Assembly: GCA_001949185.1 (NCBI GenBank)
Contig: BDGG01000007.1
Location: 1,562,215-1,626,214, forward strand
Origin: Ramazzottius varieornatus
Lineage: Eukaryota > Tardigrada > Eutardigrada > Parachela > Ramazzottiidae
Direction: 5' to 3'
DNA: 64,000 bases
A program made the position numbers and the translations under genes. Below are positions 33,954 to 47,700 of this stretch, in pieces. The notes beneath the pieces were generated by a model. It was not told the origin of the DNA and did not search any database. It saw nothing but the letters and a program-made list of their open reading frames with translations. Every line of letters begins with the position of its first letter. Position 1 is the stretch's first letter.

Positions 33954-35755
33954 CGGATACAGAATCTTTTCCTTGCGGTACTCCCGGTTTCCGGCTTACA
34001 ATTTGACAGCATGAATTCTATAGTCTTTCTTCGCCTTGCGTTTTACTAACACTTGGGTGTCAACGTTACAGGTTGTTCTTGACCAGCAATAAAGAAGACG
34101 TTCTTCGCAGACGTCGCCAAGAAGACAGATTGTGCCGCCTGGTGGGGAAGAAGATAGACCTCAAACGGACAAGTTGGATAGCAAGGTATGTTCTTCAGCC
34201 TTGTGGATGTGTTAATGGAAGCCAGTAGTTGAAGAGTACTGCGTGAGGCTGAGGGGAAGTAGGGATGAGGCACGGGACAAGCGGCAGGTTTGAAGCGTCT
34301 TCCGTGTGGAAGGGAATAGGTTGGCGTGATAGCAGAGTGGAGCAGGAACAAGTGAGCGCTGTTCCGTTGATCCCCGAACGAGTTACGACAAGATTGTGGC
34401 TAATTGTGACCATTGATGAAACGGTAATCGAGTTAGGTCTTTTGTTTGGCTTCTACAGGAAGAGGACGGGCTTTTTGGCCACATCGAGGGCAGAGAACGC
34501 GCATGCAGAGACTGGCAACTGCGGCTCCTCCGATTAAACTGTTCAAAAGCGCGGCTGACATCCAGTGCCGGGTTGTACTTGGCATGAAGAAATGGATAGG
34601 TCTGGATGGTGATTGTACTGTTTACAAAAGCTAGCAGTTTTAGGATAGATTATGCTCACACGAGTGATTTGCTATCAAGTTCAACTGTGGGCGAAGTGGG
34701 GGGAGAGTCAGTACTGGATGGACCATGGACGAAGGGCGGAAAGCGACAAGGCGGAACCGCGGAACGTTCATCTGGTTCCGCTTGACCAACTCTCTCTCTC
34801 GCCCCGCTTTCGTATCCATTGGTCAGTTCCAGCACAGGAGAGGCTTGGAGGAATGATTAGAGGTTTAGCAGGAAGGCGCGCAGCTGTGCAGGAGAAAGGC
34901 ATAGCATGATGGCTGACAATCATGGCACAGCATGATGTTTGCTTTGATATCTGTTACAGTTTATCTTTTTAGCTGCATGCCCGAAGTATACATTGCGACG
35001 ATTGTCGACAAGGCTGTTACGTCAGGCCAGGCTCGACTTGTTGGACGGGATCACACTTTCCTGCAGTGTAATTCAAGTGGATTACAGGATATCAAAAATC
35101 TATAGGCGGATTAACCATTATAAAGTGGTGCCTTACTTGGTAGCGCGTAGTGCATACTACCACGACGAGAGGCTCTTATCAGTGATGTGTGGTATTTTGG
35201 AAGGAAAGACGGCGGCTATTGGCGCGCTCATCTTGTACGGCAGCTAGTCTTTTGCCGTCCGCCGTAATCGCCGATATCCTTCGTGGCGTACGCGCGCTTT
35301 GTGTCTGTGTACATTCTTTGCCTTGATCGTGATGGTGGTTTCTGCCATAGCGGCTGCTGCTGCTGCACGGAAGGAAGGCCTTGTATACTGATATAGAAAG
35401 TGGTCCCTGCTGCATTTGATGAAGAGTTGCTTGCTACCGCTGCCTTACATATTATTTTGATATCGGGTTGTTGCACGTGGGAATAAGAGCACTTGTTGGC
35501 GCATATATACACATCACCCATATACATATCTATCATCTTGGAAATCATGCGGAAAAGACCGGCGTGAAGCCTTCCCTAGCTCGCTCCGTTGTGTCTGATT
35601 GTGTGAAGGACCCGAAGGACTTTTTCGCATCATGTGATTCATATGAGGATAATGGATGCTGTTTATTGCTGGTGAATCAGCCTTATATGGTTGCATTGCT
35701 GTTTGATAAAGGAATATCACAGTCATTATAGTGTGTGCCGGAAGTTGTAGCGAAA
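33954..35755. other. Spacer between UPF0598 gene and slit
   Basis: About 1.8 kb with no frame that I can assign. The left part should be 3' UTR and the right part slit promoter and leader. Frames in 34.2-35.2 kb are short and show no family motifs. I see no transposon or RNA gene here. Confidence 0.45.
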
Positions 35756-38700
35756 ATGATTACCAGATGGATAATATCGTGGTTATTGCGGTGGGGAATT
35801 GGGCTGCTGTTGGTCAGCCCTAATGTATATGCTAATGGTCAGGCGGAAGATTCGAAGGGATCAGCGTCGTCGTTGTGGGCCTCTTCGTCTAGACGGCGTG
35901 ACACAGAGCAACAGCAGGAATTATCCAGGCAGTCGCCGTTAATATCACAGGACAGCAGCTCCAATTATGGATTACAATGTCCACTCGCTTGCACATGCAA
36001 CCAAGCCTTAACCTCCCTTGATTGCAGCAAGCGTCAACTTGCTCGCGTTCCTCTCGGAATACCACCACAGACGGAAAAACTGTAAATATTCAATGCATTC
36101 GTAACAACTTAGTTACATGGTTTCGCATTTAAACTCTAATTTGGTAGAAAGAGATTCATTGAATTAGCAGCTGTGGATGCCCGTTTCTGGCCACACCCTT
36201 TCAACGTAAGAAATGATATGAGTGAGGCGTCATGAGCTCGGCTGTGCGGATCTCACGTATAAGTATAGTTGAAAATTTCGAGGGTAAAAGAGTGAGAAGT
36301 TATGGCTGGCGATGAAAGGTCTGGTGGCTGGTGGGATGGCTAATGTAAATGTTGGGAATAAACGATGCTATCTTGCTTGTGATGAGTGGCGTCAGTCGTC
36401 TTGTCCACCTTTGAGCATTCCCCCGCATATTATCTCCATGATGGCTAGTCGACCTTAATCGCTCGCCAGCAGACTGGTTGAAGAAGGACGCGCTGTCAAT
36501 ACTGGGGGTTCTTGAGACCGTTCCCGTCGTCAGGAATCTTGGCTTCAGTGTTGACATTGTGCGCGCAAACGAAACGGGGCAGTGTTGGTAATTATCGCCG
36601 GGCTTGATGACTAAGCTGCGTGGGTGGATTGTGAAATGAAAGAGAGAATGCATGCCAAAGGGTGGAAGGTGAAGTGAGGAGAAGGAAGGTGTGAAGAACG
36701 CGGTCTATTGGGTCTACTGTAGAGTGGCCATTGGCCGATGATTTAATGGCCCACTCAACAATTAATTAGCCAGATTGAATTGAACGAGGACATATTGACG
36801 CCCCAAAAAATTACACCTGAAAGTCTTTTCTGGCCATTCCATTATGTGCCGGCTCTGAAGACATTCCTATTCATTAACGTGCGTTATGAAAAGTTTAATA
36901 TTCTTTTATGGCTCAAAGAAAAGGTCAATGCTGTCCGACGTCTGAAGTCATGCAAAACCGATTTTGTTTTCCAACTTGTGACGTTGTTTGATTTTCGGCA
37001 AACAGTGGTATCTCAAAAGGTACAGCAAAAAAGTTTACTTGTAGCGAGTGAGGTGACTTGCTCGTAATTTGCGAGGCAAATCAGGCGCGCCAGATCGCTG
37101 CCTAATGGAAATTTCCTGTTGATGGTCCCCGGAGAATTAGCAGCGTTTTGAACTGGTTCGTACCCTAAAGATTTGCACCCGTGTCTTCCAGCCTTATTCC
37201 GAGTTCACAATATTCCAGACTTTCGGTCAAATGTTACGGCGAGCTTTGGCTTCCACTCAACCTCTCCAGCACTTGAATGCAAGCAAACAACTGGATAATT
37301 TGATTAGCCTACATTTAACCAGCATTGATTTCCATTCAAAAGGACACTTGTAACGTTGTAACACGGATAGATCTTAGATTTGCCAGCAAGTGTAACGAAC
37401 CCTGTAATCAATTCATGCTTTCCGTATCCTTATCCTTATCCTTCGATTTGGAAGTGCTCAGTTGACACGATGTTTTGGTTTTTACAGAGACCTACAAGGG
37501 AACAACTTGACGGTGATCCACAACGCGGATTTCAAGGCGTTGAAGCGCTTAAAAATCTTGTAAGTACATACGGATAATATGCATGGCTTTATCTTCATTG
37601 CAAATTCAGCATTCGTCTCCTCCATTGCTCCATCTGTCTGTGATGCTTGGCATAACATGGTACTTGCGGCTGTGAAATGGGTGTAGCAGTGGGGTTTAGC
37701 ATGGGAAAGCACTTGTCGTCATTTGGTAGTCTGAATAATGTGCTGTTAATGATTACAGGCAACTACAGGAAAATCAGATTCAGACGGTGGAAGCTGGCGC
37801 TTTTCAGGATCTCCTTTCCCTCGAACGCTTGTAAGTCCTTGTCTTTCGATATTCACTTGGCCTCAACATGTCATAACAAGTCGAGTATCCAATCGACTTG
37901 ATAATTACCACCCTACTCCTGCATATACAAGTGTTCATATCCTTAATAATTATTCATCAAGCAGGCCACATGATATGTTATGCCTCTCAAACTTTCCACA
38001 AGTTTCTCCGTCCGTACTCTATTCGATTCTTAGCAGGACATGTTTCGAAGCAAAGAACCCTGGTCTCTGTCCGTTCAGATGATCAGTCGTGCTTAAAACT
38101 ACTTGGGGATGACACTAGGCAGTTTAGTTGAAACACATGGCTACACGGATGCCGAAGATTGATATCGAAATTGTAGCATGTTGAGCTCTCAAATGTTGTC
38201 TGATGATTATCCAGCCGTCAGCGGTGGTCAGACATGATGCATCCCACGACAGACCTTTCCATTTCCTCACCATCAAGGCGCAACGATCAACAGCAGCCAT
38301 CATTTCTCGTGAAAGCGATTTAACCTCCATTAACAAGAAAACCTCTTATTTCTTCGAGGACTCGGCTGGGAAAGAAGAGAGGGTCTAAGATGGAGAAGGA
38401 AGAGGACACTTGATCGTTAGCCTTAAGGGCATGAATGCTTTTTGAGGGATGAATGTTTGCACACAATCCAGCACAAAAAGCAGACCGTCACTAAACGGGC
38501 CGAGATGCTGTCGGAGAGCGTTATAGCTCGAAGGGTCAGATCGATTCGTTTTTTTTGAAAGAGAGATATATCTGTCGGTAAAAGCAACTCTACACAGCAG
38601 GTCCACTAAAATGAATTAGACTTTTGCTCGGCAAACCTTTCGGCTATCCCCAAGATGAACATGCCGCGTCGCAGCTTGGCTCTATTTGTACAAAAGAGAC

Positions 38701-41700
38701 GCACTGTCCAAGGCAGATTGTCGATGAGCAGGAAAAGATCAATCGGTTAGTTTCACCGGGCAAGTGCTGCATGTTGTCACTTCTCATCCTCTCAATCACG
38801 GCAAAAGACGCACCGAACAACTGTGTGCCCAACGGAAGTTCGAAGTTGTCGCGGCTGCGACGAAAGCCGGCGCAGGTTCGCGAACCTTCGCTGGCTTTAC
38901 TCAGTTCCACATACAGAAGCTTTGTTGGTGCAAAAAGAAACCTCGCTTTCGTAGTTCATGATGGGTTGTTTTGTGGTCCTGAGATCGTCCCGTGTTTTGT
39001 ACCCTCTGGTTAAAAATGGAAACCTGGCAAATCGCGGGGCACACTACGCAGTAAAGTGCGTAAGGTGACAAAAAGAGCTCCCAGACCGGGAATCGAACCC
39101 GGGTCTTCCACGTGACAGGCGGAGATACTCACCACTATACTATCTGGGACATGTTATGGATGTTCGGACAAATTTGTCCTCCCAGCTGTATAGAACCGAC
39201 TGCTGTTTCTTTTTACGATTGTTATTGGGAACCCCGCTTTTTCTGTGTCCATCCATATTCGGGCCGACTCACCACTACACTATCTGAGACAATTCTTGTA
39301 CAAGTTTACAAATTACAGTCTGAGCTTGTTTTAATTGCATCTCACTCCCATCTCGGACGGGACCTAGTGGGTTCTCCGAGAGTTGGCACATCCGGCCATG
39401 TCGAGCTATATTTTTACACTTAACACGGAGACGGTCGAACTGGTTTCTGGATCTATAAGACACGGAAACCCTAGTTCGTTCTTGACCTACCGGGAAAACG
39501 TACGCCTGATAAGCTCGGCCTTTAAAGTCTTTACAGCGGAAGATATTGCCGCGGTCAGGGTCAAGAATACCAATCATCTCTTGAAGCGGCTAATGACTTA
39601 GTGACCTGTCATCATCAAGGCAGATACCTGGATCAGGAATTAGCGCAGGCCGGCACGCTTTTTTTAGCAACTAAGTTGGTTTGCACTGCCCCCTGGCGCT
39701 CAGCAATCGCTATCTTCATGACAAATTTTGTTTCTGTTTTTCAGGCGGTTAAACAAAAACCAGCTACGGAGTTTGCCAGACCTTCTTTTGGCCGGTTCAA
39801 GTCAACTCAGCCGATTGTAAGTAAATACTTTGTTATCGTGCTACGCGAGAATATTATTCTGCTGGTACAGCGTAGCGTGGGGGATCCGTCTCTTTCAGTT
39901 GACGGTGATTGATCAGGCTGGTTCCAAAGATTTTGTATACTTTGTTGCTCTTTTGAGAGAAGCATCAAAAGGAAAGGTGGTGTAGGTTTTTAGGACAGGT
40001 ATAACGACAATATTGAGCAAGCAAAGGGGCAAATGGAGGGAGGGAAGGCAGGAACATTGGGTTATGCACGGGCACGTTTCTCTACGAGGTGCTTGCGGCC
40101 ATTGTCCAGCTAGAAGGGCCTTTCATCAGAGTTTCAGTAAGCAAAATAGCGCAAGTGTTGACTGTTCCCACCCCTGCATGAAAAGCCTCCCAGCCCATTC
40201 ATCGTTACTTTTCGAGCCTTAGCTGACTTTGCCGCGACCGTGCCGAGACTGTTCCTTTCGGGCTGGGGAAGCCGGAGGAAATGAGCTTTGTCACACTGCA
40301 AACCTTGTAAGTCTTTGAGTCTTCGGACCGCCGTTCGTAAGAATGGCGATGCTCATGACAGCAGTCGTCAATTTTTTTCTGTCCGGTAGGGGGCGAAATG
40401 GACAAAGTGTTGAACAAGAAAGAGGTTCGGTTGAAGTAAGATTGCATTATTCAACTCAGCAGGAATACAGGTGACATTACACAAGAGCATGAGGTTTTTT
40501 TGTGAAGAGAGATCGTCAGGAAGCATCTGGCATTTATGGTGTGAAAAGAGCGTGGCTGCATTTGTGTCGAATGGAATGGCGCAAATGTATTCAGCTGGTC
40601 AGATGCCGCCGAGCGAACGTGATTCTAACGCGATTCACCGCATTCTTCTTTTCCTGTCGGTCGGTATGGTGTTCAGCGCGTACCTGCCCATTGACTCTTC
40701 TTCATGCGATTATCACCAGTCGAACCAGCTCATGTTCACCTTCGCGTGAATAGCTGCTTGCGCCTTTTTCACGGCATTGCAGTCGATTTCCTGGTGGCTA
40801 TTTATCTAGTCTTCAATGGTAAATGGTCAAGACAAATGTCAGAGGGAAAAAGAGAAATGACAGGTGTCATTGCACTGCTAAGCTAAATATTATCGCCAGG
40901 AATTTTTCTCAACATTCCGTGTTTGCTCCTCAGGTTAGATAGATTTGTTTTGTGCGTTCTGCGGCAGCAACCAACTGACTTCTACAAGCGTATATAGAAT
41001 TATATAGAAAGGAAGGACCAAAACAACAATTTTCAAACTGTTTTTCGTGTAGATCCTGTCGTACTTTGTTAGTCGAGAACCCGAACAAGAGTGACGGGTC
41101 GTAGGTACGATGGCTGCGGTATTTCCACGTCAAAAAGCGCCAGCATAATTTTTCAGACATTTATCTGACATTTATTACCAAATTATGCTTGGCAAATATC
41201 ACTGGTTGCGGTATTGCCATTGCCGAAAGTTAACCTCGTAAATTAAAAGCCATTTGTCAAAGTAGTCGGTTGGGCGGACTGCTGCTGCAATAATGTACGC
41301 AGTAACTCAATGGCAATGATGGTCGGTAGGGTCGTCGTTTCAGATCGTAAAGCGTCAACAGATTTCAGCGCGTGTCAGAGTTCGAACATTTCTGCTCGAC
41401 CAGAAGCAGCCTTTTATATTCTTGGCAGGAGTCGCTGGAGCAAGCTACTGTGGGACTTGTAATGTATCGGTTAGGTCTTCACGTCCAGAACAAAAGGAAG
41501 AACAAGTTTTGGCGTGTTGTTCAGCATCATTTCGAGTCTAGTGGTGAGGCCGGATATAGACGATTCTTTGGTCACTTGGAGAATATAGTGGTCATTTGGC
41601 CGTCATGTCAAGCTGGGCTAGTCAGTGGTAGGCCTTCAATTATCAGTTGAAAATAAGCTCGTGATGAATAGTCACCTGCCGTTAGTGTTGAGTTGCTGCT

Positions 41701-44700
41701 AGTCGTAAAATGCCACAACTGCCTCATGACCAACCCATCAGCCTATGAATTATGGATAGCCGTTTTCTTCTTTCCGTCAACGCTGAAAATTTTGCTCAGC
41801 GACGCTTCCGCAAGGATCCTCCTGGCCCAAAGTGCCACCTTGAACCGCAAACCCAAACATACGTTGAATTTCATGTCCCCATAAATGGCACATCGTTAAC
41901 CGCGGAACATTACTATACTGTACTGTAAATTGGGTTACAAGCATAACTCAAGCATATGGTGGAATAATTTATTGTGTTTTTTTCCCAGAGACTTGAGTGA
42001 CAACCAGCTGCAGTTTATTGGGCGGAAAACATTTACGGGAGTGGGGCGTCTTCGGAACCTACAGCTGGACAACAATCAGTTACGATGTATCGACGGCGAC
42101 GCCCTTCGTTCCCTCAAGGACCTGCAGATACTGTATGGGGCTCTCCGTTATGATCTGCAACGTGCCATTGTAAACGATATTTGTCTTTTCTTCTTGCAGA
42201 ACGTTAAATTACAACAATCTAACGACCCTGGCCAAAGATATGTTCAGCGATATGAAGAACCTTCGCATACTGTAAGTCGTTGTAATTCTGACTGTCTTGC
42301 TATGGAACTAGGAATGGGTATCTTTCACGAAAACGTTTGACATACTTGTAGGAGGATATCAGAGAACCGTCTTTCCTGCGACTGCAACTTGCAGTGGCTG
42401 GCTGGTTGGCTGCGTCGCAATCCCCGGCTGGCTTTGTTCACCAAATGCAGCACACCGCGTAGCCTGCGACAACGCAACATTGCCGAGCTGGAGTCCAATG
42501 AGCTAAAGTGCGCCAACAACGGACACACTGGCCTCTCCTTGCAGCTGGCATCCTTGCAAAACTACTTTGTGGCCACGGCTGCCGCTCAACGCTCCAACGG
42601 ACCTTCCTGCAACGCCAACGAGCCCGACTGTCCCGACTTGTGTCGTTGCACGCAAGATGGGCTGGTCGACTGTCGGGATCGCGGTCTTTTGACCATCCCT
42701 TCCAACATCCCCGCAGACGTCACCGAGCTGTAAGTCTTCTCTTGTTTACCGCGCTTTTGATGCACTGCATAGAAGATGAAATGGATCGTCACCGGTTTAA
42801 TATCTTGTTTGCCTTGTAGTCGTCTGGAACAGAACCTAATCAGCCACATCCCTTCCCAGGCCTTCTCGCCCTACAAATATTTGAAGAAAATGTAAGGGCG
42901 GTCTTTCCGTTCACATTGACAATAGCTACGTTTGCCGTCAGCTGGAGCTAACTTTTGATGGATTTTTTTGCAGTGACGTCAGCAACAACAAAATCGCGGA
43001 AATTGCCCCCGATGCTTTTACAGGCTTGGAAGCACTGACGTCATTGTAAGTTGCTCGATGCTTGTGCCATGATTGTCTTGAGTGATCTGAGAGTGTCTCG
43101 AGGAATCTTTCTGATTAACCTGATTACGTTGATTGGTTCTTTGTTGCAGAGTGCTGTATGGTAATTTAATTCAGGACGTGACACCGGCACTCTTTCGTGG
43201 ATTGCGTTCACTGCAACTGCTGTAAGTGCACAGCCAAATGATAATTATACAGTACTGTACTTTTCCATGCTGACCTCGGCCAATGATGTTCTTCACAGGT
43301 TATTGAATTCCAATAAGATTGCCTGTCTTCATCTGGAGACTTTTCACGATCTGCACAATTTAAATCTCTTGTAAGTGTCATCTGGTTGCAAGTTTGAAAA
43401 TTAATAACAGAGCCATCTGTTAACCATCGAAGGCCGACTGTTATATTCTCCTTGCTTGAACAGATCGCTGTATGACAACAAGTTGATATCGTTGGCTAAC
43501 GGGACGTTTAGCTCTCTTCGCAAGCTACAAACACTGTAAGTACCTTGTTGACCATCCACCCGGAGAATCACCACTCTTTCAAGTACTGAAGCATACCAAT
43601 ATCATTCCCATGGATAAAGTCTAGTGGCATACATTGCGAGCTGAAATGAAGATGCTAACCAAACAGAAATAATAATGACATTGCTGGTGTGAGGATAGCC
43701 AGATGAAGTGACGCATGTTCTCATGTGTCTGCAGGCACCTGGCGCGCAATCCTTTTGTGTGTGACTGCAACCTGAAATGGCTATCCAGCTACCTACTGGC
43801 CAACCCCAACATCGAGACGTCGGGAGCACGCTGTGATGGCGGCCCAATGCGTCTGGAGCGTCAACGGCTGGACCAAATGCGACCCGACAAGTTCAAGTGC
43901 AAAGGAACGGAAGAGAGCAAGACGCGAGCCTTTGCCAGTGGCACTTGCGCTGTCATGCAAGCTGATGGCACCGTCCCTGGCTGGCCGTCCGCCCAAGACT
44001 GTCCCGCCGAATGCCTCTGTGTCGGCACCGTGGTCAATTGCACTTCCCGCCACTTGACCACTCTACCCCAAAGCCTGCCCAAATATGCTACCCAGCTGTA
44101 AGTGCACATCATCGAAAAGACCGCTCTCCAAGCTCAATGGCATGGTCTTCTGTCTTCTAGGCTCTTGCGGGATAACAAGATCCAGAAAATCGACAAGACC
44201 TCGCTTTTCGCCCACTCTCCCAATTTGGTCAAAATGTAAGTTGAGCCTTATTCAGTTTGTAGCGATTGACCGCAGTCTAAGCTGATATTGTGCATCTGCT
44301 TGCAGCGACCTGTCAAAGAACGAAATCTCCTCTATTGCCGAGAATGCCTTTGAGGGAGCCACAGTCCTCGTTGATCTGTAAGCAGCAGCGGGCCCTTAAA
44401 AGCCATCGTCCCCGTGGAGGCATTCCATTCAAAATGCTGGCTTTTATAGGAATTTGGGCAGTAACAAGCTACGCCACCTAAATGCGTCGACGCTGAGCGG
44501 CAACATGGACAAGCTGCAGTCGCTGTCCTTCTTCGACAACCAGATTAGCTGTATCAGTAGCGGCACCTTCGACATGCTACCGCAGCTCCATACATTGTAC
44601 GTCTTTGATGTTGTTAGAGAGCCAGCAGATAGTCACGTCTTGCCATCTACTGTACGTCACCTTACCTTACAGGAACCTCTTGAACAATCCTCTGCACTGT

Positions 44701-47700
44701 AACTGCCATTTGGTCTGGTTCCCCGAGTGGTTACAGCAGAAGCGTAAAGAGTCGGCGTTCCACTTGGTGGGTAAAGCCCGTTGTGCCTCTCCAGCGCTAT
44801 TAAAGGAGACGCTGGTCTACGAGTTGGGCGGCAAAGAGCTGAAATGCTTGGAGGATGACCAGGTCTGTTCGGCCTCTCCGCGGCCCTTTGCCTGTCCCCC
44901 AAAGTGTAGCTGTAGCGGCACCATCGTCCGCTGCAGTCGCCAAAAGCTGACGGCCTTCCCCAAGGATATCCCGCTGGCCACCACCGAACTGTACGACTCA
45001 CTTGATGACACAATGTCTTATCGTACAATTCTAAGCTGGCTGCTGTTGTGTGTTGGCAGATATCTGGACGTCAACGAGATAGAAGCCATCCCCGGCCAGC
45101 TCAATCAACTGAGGGAGCTGGTGCGCCTGGACTTGTCCAACAACCTGGTCTCCTTCATCCCCGAGCTGGCCTTTGCCAACCTCAGCAAGCTGGCCACGCT
45201 GATTATGAGCTACAATAAGCTGCAGTGTGTGCCGCGCCAAGCCTTCAAAGGACTGACGGCGCTGCGCTTGCTGTCGCTGCACGGTAACGACATCTCCATG
45301 CTGCCGGAAGGGACTTTTGACGACCTGACCGCCATGTCTCACATGTAAGTGACACACTGCTCCTGCCCATGACAGCTTTGACCGTTAGCTGCACCTTCTT
45401 CCTCTTTGTACATAGCGCCTTGGGAAGCAACCCCTTTCACTGCGACTGCCAACTACGCTGGCTGTCCGAACTGCTGAAAAAGAACTACATTGAACCAGGT
45501 ATCGCCACATGCTCCACCCCGCTGGAACTGCGGGATAAGCTGGTCCTCAGTGCTTCCAGCGATCGCTTCGTCTGTCATGGTAAGACATGTTTCCCTGCTT
45601 TGTCAATGGAAAATAAAAGTAGAAGCTGGCTGCTATTTTCAGAGCGGCCACCGGAGCGGGTGTTGGTCAAATGCGACCTGTGCTACACCTATCCCTGCAA
45701 GAATGGGGCAGCTTGTGGCAAGAAGGAGGTGTTGGACTATGAGTGTCGCTGCGTGCCGGGCTACCACGGCAAGAACTGCGAGTACGAGATTGACGCCTGC
45801 TACGGCAGCCCCTGCGAGAACGGCGGCACCTGCAAGGTGGTGGACCATGGCCGCTTCAGCTGCCTCTGTCCCCTGGGCTTGGAGGGCGATCGCTGCCAGG
45901 TCAACATTGACGACTGCGTCGGTCACTTGTGCCAGAACAACGCCACCTGCCTCGACCACCTGCAGGCCTACAGCTGTAAATGCCTGCCCGGCTATAGCGG
46001 CACCTATTGCGATAAAAAGATTGACTATTGCTCGCCCTTGTTGAATCCCTGCAAGAATGGCGCCACCTGTATCGACAAGCTGGTCGACTACGCTTGCGCA
46101 TGTCCGGCCGGCTTCCGTGGACAAAATTGCACGGAGAACATTGATGATTGCCACGTCAACCTCTGCCAAAATTCCGGTATGCTGCACTGCTTTTTCGGCT
46201 TTTTATTGTCAGCTCGTATTTTGATGGGGTGCTTGCAGGTGTTTGTGTGGATGGCATCGGCAACTACACTTGCGATTGCCCGGATGGCTTCGCTGGCAAG
46301 TACTGCGAGCTGGCTCCCATGGTCAGTATGCTGATGAACCCACAAGCCTCGGCCTGTGAAGCCAGCGACTGCCAGAATGGCATGTGCCTGTTAGGGGCCA
46401 ACCAGGAGCACTTTTGCCAGTGCTACCCTGGCTTCAGCGGCAAAGACTGCCAACAGGCCAGCGGTGTCTCCTTCACCGACGGCCAGGCCTACCTGCAATT
46501 GAGCAAGTTCCCAGTCCACGGTCAGTTACACAGACATGCTTTGTCCTTGATTAATCTGTGGAAATAAATGTCTCTTCTGTTTTGCAGGCTTGAAGAACGA
46601 AATCAACTTGACCTTCACCTTAGCCACCAAAGAGCAGAGCGGGGTCGTCTTCTACTACGGCCAGTCTATGCGTAATGCCCACGCCAGCACGGCCCACTTA
46701 GCCATGGAGCTCTTTAAAGGTCGGCTAAAGGTCTCCTTCGATGTGGGCAACTACCCCGTCTCCACCATGTTCAGCTACGAAATGCTGGACGACGGCCACT
46801 TCCATCGCCTAGAGTTCCTGATCAAGGGCAAGAACCTGACCATGCGGGTAGACACCAACAAGAGTCGCTATGTCATCAATGAAGGTCCCAAGGAATACTT
46901 GCCGGCTGAAGGCAAGGTCTTCTTTGGCGGGCTGGAAAGCAGCGCCAAGAGCGAGGCTATCAAACAGTGGCATCTCAGAAACGCCACCTCTCTCAAAGGT
47001 ACCGTCTTGGCTGGCCCATTCTCCACGTACTGTACTTTAAAAAGGTGGTTATGCTTACAGGATGCATTAGTGATGTGAGGGTCAATGGCGAAGCTGTCGA
47101 TCTGAGGCAGAGCGCAACGTCGCAACACAAGGTGACGCCGGGTTGCCTCAGTTACGCCCGCAGCGAGGATCACGTATGTGTACGGGATGGCCAGCGCTGT
47201 TTGCACGGGGGCAAATGCTTGCCTCTCGACGTTATCAACTACCAATGCCAGTGTCCTGCCGGATACGGTGGTCGCCACTGCGAAGAAGGTAGCGCCTCAT
47301 ATACTGGACATTGGCAACGGAGTTGAACATGATCGTTTTACCAAGTGACGCACTTGTCCAGCCATTATTAATGACAGCGTGCGCGACTTCAGATAGCGAT
47401 CACGTTCACTTCATTTGCCGACGTCTCAATGTATATCCATGTTGAACAGGATGGTTATTGATTTGTGCTTTTTGCATTGGTAGAGCCCACGTGTGAAAAG
47501 CGCTCACGGCGGGAATACCTACAAGACGCCAATGGATGTCGATCACGCAAGCCGGTCAAGCTGTCGGAATGCAGCGGCAACTGTCACCGGGCCTTTTCCG
47601 CTGCTGCTGCTGTTGCCTTTGCCCCAAGTCTGCAGACGGAGATGATTGCCGACCAGCCGATGGACAGTCCCTCCATTAGCTGCTGTCGCGCCGACAAGAT

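Larger units (their letters stand above)
37831..39744. other. Third slit intron, hosting tRNA-Asp
   Basis: A 1.9 kb intron. It contains an antisense tRNA-Asp at 39078-39149 and a partial copy at 39265-39290. The remainder has no assignable frame. Confidence 0.65.

Noticed and set aside
40205-40309. A possible extra slit LRR exon ending at a GTAAGT-type donor near 40309
   Set aside because: The upstream translation does not fit the LRR consensus, and the exons at 39745 and 41989 already join into continuous repeats in phase.
45490-46187. Long alternative-frame ORFs on both strands across the slit EGF exons
   Set aside because: They arise from the regular Cys-codon spacing of EGF repeats. The EGF frame itself matches the family residue by residue and splices in phase, so the others are shadows.
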